This document shows positions 6,521-13,690 of a DNA stretch of 17,966 bases, piece by piece (the first letter of the stretch is position 1; every line of letters begins with the position of its first letter). Origin of the DNA: Chloroflexota bacterium (lineage in GTDB: Bacteria; Chloroflexota; Dehalococcoidia; DSTF01; RBG-16-68-14); the NCBI GenBank assembly GCA_022561355.1, contig JADFRJ010000018.1:1-17966 (forward strand). The letters run 5' to 3'. A program made the translations under genes and the position numbers. The notes beneath the pieces were generated by a model. That model searched no databases. It saw only the letters and a program-made list of their open reading frames with translations, and had not been told where the DNA came from.

Positions 6521-6795
6521 TTGTCGCGCTTTGGGATCGGTTCGTCTAGCCGATACTTCTTGACCAGGTTTTCGAACGCCAGGTCCGGGCTGGCGGCGTC
6601 GATCATCTTGTCGTACTTCGGATCGAGCTGATCGAGCTTACTCAACATCGACAGGTGCATCGCGAAACTGCTCATCACGCGATGGATTTCCAGATTTCCG
6701 CACTCGGGACAGGCGGGCTCATCCTTGCTGACGTTGCGCACAAACCTGCTCACAACCTTCTTGCAACTCATGCAGGCGTACTCGTAGATGGGCAT
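6514..6795 (-). CDS. FmdB-type zinc ribbon protein (short form, 93 aa)
   Basis: The product starts MPIYEYACMSC with cysteines at 8, 11, 29 and 32, the same FmdB-type ribbon as at 6052 but without its basic tail. The remainder is a helical, charged C-terminus (SKLDQLDPKYDKMIDAASPDL, then NLVKKYRLDEPIPKRDKA). The start is placed at 6795 rather than an upstream ATG because the family begins at MP-x-YEY and a GGAG site lies about 8 bases before it. It begins 13 bases after the polyprenyl synthase stop and is the last gene of the rsmI-metG-tatD operon. Function is not known; a zinc-dependent regulatory or protein-binding role is the usual guess. Confidence 0.85.
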   Translation of the reverse strand: MPIYEYACMSCKKVVSRFVRNVSKDEPACPECGNLEIHRVMSSFAMHLSMLSKLDQLDPKYDKMIDAASPDLAFENLVKKYRLDEPIPKRDKA

Positions 6796-6808
6796 CAGCG
6801 CGCTCCAG

Positions 6809-7777
6809 CTATGATCGACGTACCAGCACATGCTCCGCGATGTCGGCGAGAGCGGTTCTATCAGCCGATTCGGGCAGCACGCTGAGCGCAGAAATAGCTC
6901 GCTTGATGAAGTCGTCGGCTACACGCTGCGACTCGTCAAGAATGTCAGAGTTCTGGATTAAGTAGATCGCCTCGGCCAGGTGCTCGCTCTTGCTGTCCCC
7001 GTCGCCGAAGAAACGCTTCACGGGGTTGTCGTCCGGGTTGCGCTCCATCAGCAACAGCGCAGGCAGCGTGATTGTGCCCTCCATGAGGTCGCTACCAGTC
7101 GGCTTCCCCATCTCCTTCGCATCGCCTTTGAAGTCCAAGATATCGTCGACGATCTGGAATGCCATCCCAACGTTCTCACCGTAGTCGCGCAGCGCGGTGA
7201 CCCAGCTTTCAGGAGAGTCCGCCACCACCGCGCCGCCCTCTGCGGATGTCGCGAACAGCGAAGCCGTCTTACCGGCGATGCGGTGGAAATACTGCATGGT
7301 GTCTTGGCCATACTCGTAAGCGCTCATATCCTGGGTCAGCTCGCCGGACGCCATCGCCATCAGCGTCTTAGAGAAGAGCTTCACCACCTCAATCCGTTCT
7401 GTCTTACAGATCAGGTCGGCGGCGTGGGCGAACATGTAGTCACCAAGCATGACGGCGGCCGCATTATGTTGTTTCGAGTTGGTCGTTGGCCTGCCTCTTC
7501 TCGTATCTGATTCGTCGATCACATCGTCGTGCACAAGCGTCGCCGTATGTAACAGTTCAATTGAAGCCGCAAGTGCCACCAGCGCTTCCGGGCGGTGCTC
7601 GCCGAAGCGCCCTGCTAGCAGCGCGATCGTTGGGCGTAGGCGTTTGCCGGCCGTTGAAAGCACGTGCTCTAGCATCTTCCGTATCTGCGGGATATCGGAG
7701 TGCGTGACGGCCTGTAGCGCCGCCTCGACCTCAGCGAGTTCGCTCTGGACAGGTGCGTGGATGAAGGCGACGCTCAT
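6809..7777 (-). CDS. Polyprenyl diphosphate synthase (IspA/IspB/HepT-like trans-prenyltransferase)
   Basis: A 322-residue class I trans-isoprenyl diphosphate synthase that condenses isopentenyl diphosphate onto an allylic primer. The first Asp-rich motif is DDVIDESDTRRG starting at residue 84; the second is QIVDDILD with Asp at 211, 212 and 215. GKRLRP at about 44-49 and GELTQDM at about 145-151 are further family blocks. Residues just before the first motif are small or medium (H-T-A-T-L-V-H), which fits a long-chain product for quinone or carrier lipids, but chain length cannot be fixed by eye. The ATG overlaps the tatD stop by 4 bases (ATGA), so translation is probably coupled. Confidence 0.93.
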   Translation of the reverse strand: MSVAFIHAPVQSELAEVEAALQAVTHSDIPQIRKMLEHVLSTAGKRLRPTIALLAGRFGEHRPEALVALAASIELLHTATLVHDDVIDESDTRRGRPTTNSKQHNAAAVMLGDYMFAHAADLICKTERIEVVKLFSKTLMAMASGELTQDMSAYEYGQDTMQYFHRIAGKTASLFATSAEGGAVVADSPESWVTALRDYGENVGMAFQIVDDILDFKGDAKEMGKPTGSDLMEGTITLPALLLMERNPDDNPVKRFFGDGDSKSEHLAEAIYLIQNSDILDESQRVADDFIKRAISALSVLPESADRTALADIAEHVLVRRS

Positions 7778-8631
7778 GGTGCGCTCCTCTCTTCTGCCGC
7801 ACCTGCGGGTTCGAGCGCCGGCTGCGCCCCGCCGGTGACGCCAAGCAGCCGCAGTGCGTTGGCCGTCGTCGTCTCGGCGACGCGTTCGGTCTTCTCACCG
7901 CGTAGCTGCGCGATCTTCACTACCGCTTCCTCAAGATAAGCTGGCTCGTTTCGTTCGCCTCTGTGTGCTTGCGGCGGCCCGTAGGGGCTGTCAGTCTCTA
8001 CAAGTAACACATCCAGCGGTAGTTCCGCTGCTACTTCGGACAGCGCGCCTGCGTTCGGGTAGGTCACGGAGCAGTGGATCGAGATGAAAAACCCCAGGTC
8101 GGCATATCGTCTGCCGAGTTCGAGATCGCCGTCGAAGTAGTGCATCACGCCCAGCCGCCGGCCATCGGGCAGCCGCCCGCCCATCCGTCGCGACCAGGCT
8201 TCGACGAACGGAAACAGTGCTTGGTGCGCCTCGCGGCCATGGAGCGCGACGGGCTTGCTCACCCTGCCCGCCAGTTCGAGCTGCCGGTTGAGGATATCGA
8301 TCTGCACATCGTGCGGCGAGAGGTTCCGATAGAAATCGAGGCCGATCTCGCCGACAACGGCTACGTGCGGGTCCTCCGCGAGTTGGGCAAGCTTGTCGAG
8401 CGATGCCTCGTCCATATCCTTCGCATCGTGGGGATGGCAGCCCGCCGCCGCGTAGACGTCAGGTTCCGCTGTAGCAAGCTCGATCGCGCTGATCGATGAC
8501 GCCACGTCTGTGCCGAGCACGAGCTGTCCAACGAGCCCGGCGTCTCGAGCGCGGCGGATGGTCGCATCGCGGTCGTCGTCGAATTGCGACATCTGGATGT
8601 GCGAATGGCTGTCGAATAAAAGAGTCGTCAT
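7774..8631 (-). CDS. tatD: TatD family metal-dependent hydrolase/DNase
   Basis: A 285-residue TIM-barrel hydrolase of the TatD family; known members are magnesium-dependent 3'-5' DNases implicated in DNA repair and, in some organisms, tRNA or D-aminoacyl quality control. Metal-ligand candidates appear in order: His9 and His11 (DSHSHIQ), the GCHPH block at about 64-68, Glu95 (GEIGLDFY), His131 (ALHGRE), His164 (GVMHYFDGD) and Asp214 (ETDSPYGPP). The last 25 or so residues (after LRLLGV) are an Ala/Pro/Glu-rich tail outside the family core. It overlaps metG and the prenyl synthase by ATGA at both ends, so all three are one transcription unit. Confidence 0.93.
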   Translation of the reverse strand: MTTLLFDSHSHIQMSQFDDDRDATIRRARDAGLVGQLVLGTDVASSISAIELATAEPDVYAAAGCHPHDAKDMDEASLDKLAQLAEDPHVAVVGEIGLDFYRNLSPHDVQIDILNRQLELAGRVSKPVALHGREAHQALFPFVEAWSRRMGGRLPDGRRLGVMHYFDGDLELGRRYADLGFFISIHCSVTYPNAGALSEVAAELPLDVLLVETDSPYGPPQAHRGERNEPAYLEEAVVKIAQLRGEKTERVAETTTANALRLLGVTGGAQPALEPAGAAEERSAP

Positions 8632-10310
8632 GATGCCAGCCGTACCTCTTCCTGCTCCGCGACCTCTGGCTCCAGTTTAACGAACAGCGGCTGTGGCTCG
8701 CGTAACTCCTGTCCGGGCGCGGGCCGGACGAGCCGCCAGCCATCATCGGCGATCGGCGTGTCGAATCCCAGGTACGCATGCAATCGCTGAGTGCTGAACG
8801 GCAGGTAGGGGGAGAACGCGATCTTCAGCCCGTTGATCGCGCAGATCGTTGTGTACAAGCTGCGGGCCGCCGATGGACGATCGTCTGGAAGCGCCTTCCA
8901 AGGCGCGGTCTCGTCCAAGAATCGGTTCGTCTCCTGAGCGAGGCTCAACGCCGTAGAGAGGCCCGACCGGAAATGACACAGGCCGATCTGCTCATCGACC
9001 ACCGTCAGCCCGTCCTCGATGTCCTTGAGGAGGCGCTCGCAGCGCTCATCCAGGTCGCCCGGCTCGGGCACCTTGCCATCGAAGTTCCGATACGTCAACG
9101 TCAGCGCGCGGTGCACCAGGTTTCCCCACGTCGCGACAAGCTCGTTGTTGTTGCGAGCGACGAAGTCCTTCCACGTGAAGTCGGAGTCGGACGTTTCTGG
9201 CATCGTTGCGCACAGGTAGTACCGTAGCTGGTCCGGGTCGTAACGGTCGATCAGGTCGTTGATCCAGATCGCCTGGTTGCGGCTGGTAGATGCCTTGCGC
9301 CCGCCCAGGTTGTTGAAGTGATTAGCCGGTACGTCGTACGCCAGGTTCATCGGCTTGCCGTCTGTGTCTCCGTATGACATCAGCGACATAGGCCAGCTCA
9401 TGGTGTGGAAGAAGATGTTGTCCTTGCCGAGGAAGTAGTAGCTGCGGCACTCGGGGTCCTGCCAGAACTCGCGCCAGACCTCCGGGTCCCCTTGCTGCTG
9501 GGCCCACTCCTTGGCTGCTGAAAGATAGCCGATCACGTTCTCAAACCAGACGTAAATGCGCTTCTCTGGACCCATGTCATCGGTTGGCACCGGGTGGCCC
9601 CATTCCAGGTCGCGCGTGATCGCCCGGTCCTTGAGGCCCTCGTTCAGGAACCCCAGCGTGAAGCTGGAGACATAGGGACGCCAGTGCTCCTGCTTAGAGA
9701 CCCAGTCCTTGAGCCTTTCGTTGTAGGCGCTCAGCCGCAGGAAGTAGTGCTCTGACTCGCGCGGCTCCGGGGTTGTGCCGCAGAGCTTACAGCGGGCATC
9801 GATCAGGTCGATGGCGTCCATGCTGTGGTGACAGTTCTCGCACTCGTCTCCGCGGGCCTCCTCATAGCCGCAGTTGGGGCAGGTGCCTTCTACGTAACGG
9901 TCAGGGAGGAAGCGCTCGTCCTTGGGGCAGTAGGGAAGGACCATCGTGTCCTTGTAGATATCGCCGTTCTCTCGTAGACGCAGGAAGATCTCGTGGACGA
10001 CGTTGCGATGGTTCTCAGTTCCAGTTGTCGTAAAGAGGTCCATCGTGATGCCCAGCCAGTCCAGCGAGCGAAGAAAACTCTGATGGTACTCATCAACGAC
10101 CTCTTGGGGCGTGCGGCCTTCCTGCTCGGCTCGCACAGTCACGGGCGTGCCGTGCTGATCGCTACCCGAAACCATAAGCACGCGATCGCCTCGCTGGCGG
10201 TGGAATCTGGCGAAGACGTCGGCTGGCAGGAAGCTGCCGACCATTTGGCCTTGATGTAGATGGCCGTTGGCGTATGGCCACGCGACGCCGATGAAGATGG
10301 TCTCATTCAT
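8628..10310 (-). CDS. metG: Methionine--tRNA ligase with altered signature motifs
   Basis: A 560-residue MetRS that attaches methionine to tRNA. The start is ATG 10310, where MNETIFIGVAWPYANG opens the Rossmann fold; the frame is open 84 codons further upstream only as antisense of rsmI. Zinc-knuckle cysteines: C128, C144/C147, C157/C160 and C174/C177. The block VWFENVIGYLSA at about 254-265 fits the family. The HIGH-equivalent reads H19-Q-G-Q22 where the family usually has HLGH or HIGH. The KMSKS-equivalent reads K339-A-S-T-S343 followed by RN. The DPDQLRYYL and DSDFTWKDF blocks are intact, as is the anticodon-binding helix bundle. There is no C-terminal tRNA-binding (EMAP-like) domain, so this is the short form. 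Second gene of the rsmI operon, and it overlaps tatD by 4 bases. Confidence 0.95.
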   Translation of the reverse strand: MNETIFIGVAWPYANGHLHQGQMVGSFLPADVFARFHRQRGDRVLMVSGSDQHGTPVTVRAEQEGRTPQEVVDEYHQSFLRSLDWLGITMDLFTTTGTENHRNVVHEIFLRLRENGDIYKDTMVLPYCPKDERFLPDRYVEGTCPNCGYEEARGDECENCHHSMDAIDLIDARCKLCGTTPEPRESEHYFLRLSAYNERLKDWVSKQEHWRPYVSSFTLGFLNEGLKDRAITRDLEWGHPVPTDDMGPEKRIYVWFENVIGYLSAAKEWAQQQGDPEVWREFWQDPECRSYYFLGKDNIFFHTMSWPMSLMSYGDTDGKPMNLAYDVPANHFNNLGGRKASTSRNQAIWINDLIDRYDPDQLRYYLCATMPETSDSDFTWKDFVARNNNELVATWGNLVHRALTLTYRNFDGKVPEPGDLDERCERLLKDIEDGLTVVDEQIGLCHFRSGLSTALSLAQETNRFLDETAPWKALPDDRPSAARSLYTTICAINGLKIAFSPYLPFSTQRLHAYLGFDTPIADDGWRLVRPAPGQELREPQPLFVKLEPEVAEQEEVRLAS

Positions 10311-10327
10311 GGTTGAATAGCGCGGTA

Positions 10328-10333
10328 ATTCTA
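10328..10333 (-). promoter_or_regulatory. Possible -10 box in front of metG (TAGAAT)
   Basis: TAGAAT on the minus strand lies 17 bases before the metG start, in the 52-base gap after rsmI. A -35 box of matching spacing is not obvious. It could give metG an internal promoter within the operon; read-through from rsmI is equally possible. Confidence 0.3.
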
Positions 10334-10362
10334 CCACGGTGCCAAGCGGCGGGACAGAAGTG

Positions 10363-11193
10363 TCAGCTTCGCTCCGTGAGGGCGAGCCAGCGGCCGTACA
10401 CGTGGCGATGGGGCAGGCCCGAGCGCTCGCTGACGGCGCGAACCGCATCGCGGGCGTGCACCCCTTGATCGCGCAGCTCGAGGAGTGCAGCGTCGACATC
10501 GATCGTTTCTTGCTGGTTAGGTTGGGCCTCGTCCGCGCCTTCAAGGACCAGCGTGAACTCACCCCGGGGCTTGTCGAAGTGATCGAGCGCCTCTTCGGCG
10601 GTGCCCCTGAAGATCTCCTCGTAGCGTTTCGTCATTTCGCGGCAGATGATCAGCCTGCGCCCGCCAAGTGTGGCGTGGATGTCCGCGAGCGCCTTTCGTA
10701 GCCGATGTGGCGCCTCGAAGGCGACGAGCGTGTCCGGCGACGCGGCGAGCTCAGATAACAGCCGCCGGCGCGCTCCGGCCTGGCGCGGGAGAAAGCCGAC
10801 GTATCGGAAGCTTCTGACGGGCAGGCCCGCTGCCGCCAGCGCGGTAACCACGGCGCTCGCGCCGGGCAGAGGTACAACGTCGTGTCCTGCCTCAGTCGCT
10901 GCCTCCACCAGATGCACGCCAGGATCGCTGATCGCCGGCGTGCCGGCCTCGGAGATCAGCGCGGCGTCCCCGGCTTTGAGCGCCGATAAGATCTGCGGTG
11001 TACGCTGCCGCCGGTTGCGGTCGTTGTAGCTCAACAGTCGCGGCGCGCTGATCCCGTGGTGCGTCAGCAGTTTGCGCGCCGTGCGTGTGTCTTCCGCTGC
11101 GATCAGCGGCACCTCTCCCAGCACGCGGAGCGCTCGCAGTGTGATGTCCTCCATGTTTCCGATCGGTGTCGCGACGATGAAGAGGGTAGACAT
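10363..11193 (-). CDS. rsmI: 16S rRNA 2'-O-methyltransferase RsmI
   Basis: A 276-residue RsmI (YraL), a tetrapyrrole-methylase-fold enzyme that 2'-O-methylates C1402 of 16S rRNA in the decoding centre using SAM. Family blocks: FIVATPIGNMEDITLRAL (5-22), AAEDTRTARKLL (32-43), ISEAGTPAISDPG (80-92), LPGASAVVTAL (109-119), FEAPHRL (159-165) and CREMTKRYEEIFRG (184-197). The C-terminal accessory domain is present. The usual Asp of SDAGTP is Glu here. It heads the minus-strand operon and is divergent from guaB3 across 262 bases. No Shine-Dalgarno site is seen before ATG 11193. Confidence 0.95.
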   Translation of the reverse strand: MSTLFIVATPIGNMEDITLRALRVLGEVPLIAAEDTRTARKLLTHHGISAPRLLSYNDRNRRQRTPQILSALKAGDAALISEAGTPAISDPGVHLVEAATEAGHDVVPLPGASAVVTALAAAGLPVRSFRYVGFLPRQAGARRRLLSELAASPDTLVAFEAPHRLRKALADIHATLGGRRLIICREMTKRYEEIFRGTAEEALDHFDKPRGEFTLVLEGADEAQPNQQETIDVDAALLELRDQGVHARDAVRAVSERSGLPHRHVYGRWLALTERS

Positions 11194-11244
11194 AATTTAC
11201 ATAACGTTTCCATGTGTTCGTTAGGCGAATTCCGCGCCCTTGTC

Positions 11245-11273
11245 CTTATACTGTTTTCCCGCGGTTCTGGCCA
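11245..11273 (-). promoter_or_regulatory. Possible promoter of the rsmI operon (TGGCCA-17-TATAAG)
   Basis: On the minus strand TATAAG (11245-11250) is preceded at 17 bases by TGGCCA (11268-11273, four of six matches to TTGACA). Initiation near 11238 would leave a leader of about 45 bases. An alternative TATGTA box lies closer to the start codon. Both are weak. Confidence 0.3.
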
Positions 11274-11278
11274 GCGCA

Positions 11279-11308
11279 TTGACCGGGATCGGAAGCGTTT
11301 GCTAGAGT
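11279..11308 (+). promoter_or_regulatory. Promoter of guaB3 (TTGACC-18-TAGAGT)
   Basis: TTGACC at 11279-11284 and GC-TAGAGT with hexamer at 11303-11308 are separated by 18 bases. Initiation near 11315 gives guaB3 an untranslated leader of about 140 bases, by far the longest in this otherwise compact window. Confidence 0.55.
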
Positions 11309-11455
11309 ACATTATGGGCAAGCACCTCACTCGGACCGCACAACGTTGAGACCCCTGGTGATGAGTACGTAGAGCCGGTAGATAAGCCTCCGCCGGCCTC
11401 GATCTGCGCACCTTCGAGCGGACGGGTACCGGCGGTTGTATGAGGAGGTAGTTCG
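11309..11455 (+). promoter_or_regulatory. guaB3 5' leader with mutually exclusive stems and possible Shine-Dalgarno masking
   Basis: The leader ends in a strong site AGGAGGT at 11443-11449, 6 bases before the guaB3 ATG. CCGCCGG (11390-11396) is the exact complement of CCGGCGG (11429-11435) and encloses a CTCGA/TCGAG hairpin (11398-11402 with 11414-11418). An alternative stem pairs GCCGG (11374-11378) with CCGGC (11393-11397), using the same bases. CCTCC at 11387-11391 can pair with GGAGG at 11444-11448 and hide the ribosome site. An 11-codon frame (ATG 11314 to TGA 11349) lies at its 5' end. I recognise no known riboswitch consensus. Regulation of guaB3 by this leader is inference. Confidence 0.4.
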
Positions 11456-12598
11456 ATGTCGATTCCCCAAGCGAAGCAGATGCGGCGCGCGTACGGGTTC
11501 GATGAAGTGGCCATCGTCCCGGGAGATGCCACGATCAACCCGGCGATGACGGAAGTCTCGTTCCGCATCGGCCAGTTGGAGTTCGAGCTACCAATTATGG
11601 CCGCCGCCATGGATGCGGTCGTCGATCCGAAGTTCGCCGCCAGGTTCTCTAAGATGGGAGGGCTGGCGGTTCTCAATTTGGAGGGCGTGCAGACCCGCTA
11701 CGACAACCCTGATGACGTCCTCGAAGAGATCGCGGCGGCGGCTTCCGCTGAAGCCACGACACTTCTGCAGAAAGCATACGCCACGCCGATCAAGGAAGAG
11801 CTGATCGGGCAGCGTATTCAGGAGATCAAGGCCGCGGGCGGTGTTTGCGCTGTCTCGGCAACGCCCGCCAACACGAAGAAGTTCGCTCCGCTGGCCAGAG
11901 AGGCCGGCACCGACGTATTCGTCGTCCAGTCCACCGTCACCAGCGCCCGCCATATCTCCTACAGTGAAAAGGGCCTAGTCCTCTCTGAACTCGTCAAGAA
12001 TATCGCGCCTACGCCGGTCATTGTTGGCAACACGGTGAGCTTTGGTGGCTGTAAGGAGCTCATGGAGACGGGCATCGCCGCTGTGCAGGTCGGCGTTGGC
12101 CCAGGCTCGGCCTGCACCTCTCGTGAGGTGCTCGGCATCGGTGTTCCTCAGGTCACCGCCACGATGGACTGCGCCGCCGCCCGCGACCAGTACTACCGCG
12201 AGAGCGGCCGCTATGTGCCGATTGTCACCGACGGCGGCATCCGCACCGGAGGAGACCTCTGTAAGGCGTTCGCCGCCGGCGCTGACGCCGTCATGCTGGG
12301 CTCAGTCCTCGCTGCCTGCGAGGAGGCGCCCGGCCGGGGCCACCATTGGGGCATGGCGACGCCGAACACGGACCTCCCGCGAGGCGTTCGCGTTTCCGTT
12401 GGCGCCGATACCACGCTCAGCCACGTGCTCTTTGGCCCAACGTCTCGCACCGATGGCACGGAGAACCTCATTGGTGCACTGCGGACGGCGATGGGCATGT
12501 GCGGCGCTCGCACCATCCGCGACTTCCAACAGGCCGAGATGGTCGTCGCCCCCTCGATCAAGACCGAGGGCAAGCAGATCCAGCGCGCGCAGAGCTAA
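11456..12598 (+). CDS. guaB3: GuaB3-type IMP dehydrogenase-like protein (no CBS domains)
   Basis: A 380-residue TIM-barrel protein of the IMPDH/GMP reductase superfamily. Catalytic-loop Cys220 is in GVGPGSACTSREVLGIG (213-229); the phosphate-binding DGGIRTGGD is at about 259-267; GADAVMLGS is at 275-283. The two CBS domains that canonical IMPDH inserts after about residue 100 are absent, and the barrel runs straight on (EEIAAAASAEATTLLQ). This matches the GuaB3 family seen in actinobacteria, cyanobacteria and Chloroflexota. By family knowledge it oxidises IMP to XMP in guanine nucleotide synthesis or does a related reaction. The strong site AGGAGGT decides the ATG. It is transcribed alone, with a long structured leader, and converges on prmC. 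Confidence 0.93.
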   Translation: MSIPQAKQMRRAYGFDEVAIVPGDATINPAMTEVSFRIGQLEFELPIMAAAMDAVVDPKFAARFSKMGGLAVLNLEGVQTRYDNPDDVLEEIAAAASAEATTLLQKAYATPIKEELIGQRIQEIKAAGGVCAVSATPANTKKFAPLAREAGTDVFVVQSTVTSARHISYSEKGLVLSELVKNIAPTPVIVGNTVSFGGCKELMETGIAAVQVGVGPGSACTSREVLGIGVPQVTATMDCAAARDQYYRESGRYVPIVTDGGIRTGGDLCKAFAAGADAVMLGSVLAACEEAPGRGHHWGMATPNTDLPRGVRVSVGADTTLSHVLFGPTSRTDGTENLIGALRTAMGMCGARTIRDFQQAEMVVAPSIKTEGKQIQRAQS

Positions 12599-12613
12599 CC
12601 AACCGTCCGGCGC

Positions 12614-12628
12614 GAGCCCGCTCGGCTC
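12614..12628. terminator. Weak hairpin between convergent guaB3 and prmC
   Basis: GAGCC-CGCTC-GGCTC gives a 5-bp stem and a 5-base loop within the 44-base gap between the two stop codons. No T-tract follows on either strand, so factor-independent termination is doubtful. Confidence 0.25.
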
Positions 12629-12642
12629 AACAATGTGTGCCT

Positions 12643-13506
12643 TTAGTCTCGTGCTGTTCGCACAACCAGCAGCCGCTCAAGCCCCGCCAAGTCGCGCCGC
12701 GTTTCGATATCGGCAGTAGGGAAGTGGCCGGTCGCCGCCTCTCGCAAACGCCGTCCTTGATTCCACGCGTGCTCAGCCAGGAGCACTCCTCCCGGCGCTA
12801 GGTGATCGACCGCCTGTGCCAGCATCGCCTCGATCAACGCTGTCCCGCGCCGTCCCGCCCGCAGCGCAGCCTCCGGTTCGTGCTCGCGGATGCCGGGTGG
12901 TAGCGAGTTGTACGTCTGGCTGGGGATGTAGGGCAGGTTCGCTGCTATCAGATCGAAGCGGCCCGACAGGTGTTCGAGAAGCGAGCCGCGCACGAACTCG
13001 ATCTGGCTCGCGACGCAGTGGGCCAGCGCGTTCCGCCGGCCAAGTGCAAGCGCTTTGTCTGAGATGTCCGTAGCGATGACGCGGGCCTGCGGGAGGTGCG
13101 TCGCCAGCGAGACCGCGATCACCCCGCTGCCGCTACCGACATCCACCGCGCGCAAGTCCTTGACCCTCGACCCTCGCCCCCTGACCCATTCGATAGCCGT
13201 CTCAACTAGTAGCTCCGTCTCCGGGCGGGGGATCAGCGCGGCAGGGGAGCAGGCGAAATCGAGACCGAAGAACTCCTTATGCCCGATGATATAGGCCGTC
13301 GGTTCGTGTTCTAGTCTGCGGTCGACGAGGGCCTCGTACAACGCCTGAAGCTCCAGAGCCAGCGGCTCTTGGAGCCTGGCGAATAACTCCTCGCGGTCCA
13401 CGCCCAACGCGTGCCGCAGCAGCACCTCCGCCTCCAGACGTGGATCGTCGATGCCCGCCTTCAGGAGGCGCGTCGCGGCTTCGTGCAGCGCTTCAGCCAG
13501 GGTCAT
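12643..13506 (-). CDS. prmC: Peptide chain release factor N5-glutamine methyltransferase PrmC (HemK)
   Basis: A 287-residue SAM methyltransferase that methylates the Gln of the GGQ motif in release factors; RF1 is encoded nearby at 14714-15793. The N-terminal helical domain is followed by IPRPETE at 92-98, SAM motif I VDVGSGSG at 121-128, the ATDIS acidic loop at about 145-149, and the catalytic motif N190-L-P-Y193. The common form is NPPY, so the second position is changed, as in a number of family members. Normal length. The ATG at 13506 has TATTAT exactly 8 bases upstream; a GAGG close to the ATG could also serve as a short-spaced ribosome site. It is separated from prfA by a plus-strand gene instead of being its direct neighbour. 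Confidence 0.95.
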   Translation of the reverse strand: MTLAEALHEAATRLLKAGIDDPRLEAEVLLRHALGVDREELFARLQEPLALELQALYEALVDRRLEHEPTAYIIGHKEFFGLDFACSPAALIPRPETELLVETAIEWVRGRGSRVKDLRAVDVGSGSGVIAVSLATHLPQARVIATDISDKALALGRRNALAHCVASQIEFVRGSLLEHLSGRFDLIAANLPYIPSQTYNSLPPGIREHEPEAALRAGRRGTALIEAMLAQAVDHLAPGGVLLAEHAWNQGRRLREAATGHFPTADIETRRDLAGLERLLVVRTARD

Positions 13507-13514
13507 TGCGCCTC

Positions 13515-13520
13515 ATAATA
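13515..13520 (-). promoter_or_regulatory. Putative -10 box of prmC (TATTAT, 8 nt before ATG)
   Basis: On the minus strand GC-TATTAT is followed by 8 bases and the prmC ATG, the same geometry as at ybeY and the 6052 gene. No -35 box is recognisable. It predicts an essentially leaderless prmC mRNA, transcribed independently of prfA. Confidence 0.5.
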
Positions 13521-13690
13521 GCGCGCTGTCCTGCGCGGTTCCCTGATAGGGGACTCCCTGCTTACCTCCTCTGCAACGCTCATTGTTCGCCTAGATCCCA
13601 CCTATGCCCTAAAGCGTACCCCACCGCATGCCGAGACTGGTGGTGGCGAACGCATTCCTGCGACGCAGCATGCAGACATGGAGGTACAGC

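Noticed and set aside
12042..12719. A 225-residue plus-strand frame overlapping the end of guaB3
   Set aside because: Arg/Ser/Ala-rich composition typical of a shifted frame in GC-rich DNA, and guaB3 is intact in the other frame.
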